DNA of 13,496 nucleotides, taken from the NCBI GenBank assembly GCA_038244055.1, contig JBBRTW010000171.1, forward strand, positions 1 through 13,496, read 5' to 3'. A program made the translations under genes and the position numbers. The stretch's first letter is position 1. Each line of letters begins with the position of its first letter. Of this stretch, positions 12,887 through 13,496 are shown piece after piece. Under the pieces are notes generated by a model. That model saw only the letters and a list, made by a program, of their open reading frames with translations. It did not search any database and had not been told where the DNA came from. This DNA is from DASPKW01 sp038244055 (lineage in GTDB: Bacteria; Planctomycetota; Phycisphaerae; Tepidisphaerales; Tepidisphaeraceae).

Positions 12887-12941
12887 CACGGCCACGCGCC
12901 AGACCGTTCTCGAATATCAATGACGCACTCGCGTGGCCGTG
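12887..12941. repeat. 12-bp perfect inverted repeat
   Basis: CACGGCCACGCG (12887-12898) and CGCGTGGCCGTG (12930-12941) are separated by 31 nt, starting 24 nt after the FMN reductase stop. There is no T tract, so it is not a standard terminator. It differs in sequence from the other post-stop repeats but is similarly placed. Confidence 0.7.
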
Positions 12942-13051
12942 TCTTCGAGCGTTCGAATGCTTCTCCCCCCATCCACCACCGTCACGCGATAACCCGCTTC
13001 CTCTACGATAACAATCAGATTCGTGGCCGTGAAACCCATTTGGAGCCCCTC

Positions 13052-13496
13052 ATGCGAATTACCCTCACCCCATCCCTCTTCGCCATCCTCCTCCTCAACA
13101 CCACCCTCTTCGCCGCCGACCCCGCCCAACCCGCAAATCCCTCCAATCCCAACCCCGCGCCCATCGTGCCGCTCGTCGCCCTCCCTCCCATCCAGCAATC
13201 CGCCTCGGGCATCACGCACTCCTTCATCGCCTTCGGCGCTGAGACCTACATCATGGCCGGCGATGGCAAGATCACCTGGCGCTGGCCGGGCAATTCGCGC
13301 GATGGATGGCTCATGCCCAACGGCAACGTGCTCATCGCCGCCTCCAAGAGCAAGGATTACCCCAGCGGCGCCATCGTCGAACTCGATAAGGAAGGCAAAC
13401 CCCTCTTCGTATTCAAAGGCACCCAGAGCGAAGTCGATAACGTTCAGCCCCTCGAAAACGGCAACATCGTCTTCACCGAATCCGGCCCCAAGCCCC
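13052..13496 (+). CDS. Secreted beta-propeller-like protein, N-terminal part (runs off right edge)
   Basis: 148 codons are visible and the gene is open at the window edge. The start MRITLTPSLFAILLLNTTLFAADPA is a Sec signal peptide with a likely cut after the Ala-Ala near 22. A Pro/Asn-rich linker follows, then repeated short beta strands: ITWRWPGNSRDGWLMPNGNV, GAIVELDKEGKPLFVFKG, VDNVQPLENGNIVFTE. This D-x-G-x-W plus P-NGN-L pattern is typical of PQQ-like or arylsulfotransferase-like beta-propellers. GGAG (13042-13045) lies 6 nt before the ATG. It is probably periplasmic or surface-exposed; the function is unknown. Confidence 0.75.
   Translation, partial: MRITLTPSLFAILLLNTTLFAADPAQPANPSNPNPAPIVPLVALPPIQQSASGITHSFIAFGAETYIMAGDGKITWRWPGNSRDGWLMPNGNVLIAASKSKDYPSGAIVELDKEGKPLFVFKGTQSEVDNVQPLENGNIVFTESGPKP

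Noticed and set aside
1..13496. CRISPR array, tRNA or rRNA genes, insertion sequence
   Set aside because: No regularly spaced repeats, tRNA cloverleaf or rRNA signatures, and no transposase were found on either strand.

Overview
The window is GC-rich, Gram-negative-type bacterial DNA. It has a lipid A kinase gene (lpxK), a large secreted DUF4091/GH123-like protein, a GT-C/TPR membrane protein, and dispersed hairpin repeats just after stop codons. This mix looks most like a planctomycete (Planctomycetota, possibly Phycisphaerae) or a related PVC-group bacterium. That placement is inference from gene content and style; no marker gene here settles it.

Layout, left to right. A truncated minus-strand gene of unknown function (1-118) is divergent from lpxK (162-1259); a symmetric -10 element may serve both. 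A hairpin-rich non-coding stretch follows, then a small stand-alone CBM48 protein on the minus strand (1658-1975). A structured leader (2151-2221) precedes a 997-residue exported DUF4091 protein (2260-5253). Next come a small minus-strand membrane protein (5282-5488) and rpmB (5821-6093), which has a clear promoter and intrinsic terminator. On the minus strand, pgeF (7982-8797) overlaps by 4 bp a multi-spanning membrane protein with C-terminal TPRs (6237-7985).

The most interesting region is 8875-10416, which I read as a complete, apparently undescribed retron. The 445-codon reverse transcriptase carries the retron hallmarks NAxxH (NASVH), YxDD (YSDD) and VTG. The 284 bases between the true pgeF start and the RT start hold a folded RNA with the msr-msd layout. 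It has a 19-pair a1/a2 inverted repeat (8875-8895 with 9035-9053), a guanosine in an AGC context directly after a1 (G8896), two msr-type hairpins, and a 40-nt msd-type stem-loop ending shortly before a2. No separate effector gene is adjacent; the RT has about 140 residues ahead of its recognisable RT core. Base composition and codon use look like the neighbours', so nothing suggests recent acquisition.

The right side holds zwf (glucose-6-phosphate dehydrogenase, 10616-12157), an NAD(P)H-dependent FMN reductase-family protein (12311-12862), and the start of a secreted beta-propeller-like protein cut by the window edge (13052 onward). zwf makes NADPH and the next gene may use it, but an 18-bp inverted repeat lies between them and no operon is proven. 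Several inverted repeats placed just after stop codons (near 1648, 5257 and 12165) look like one REP-like family.
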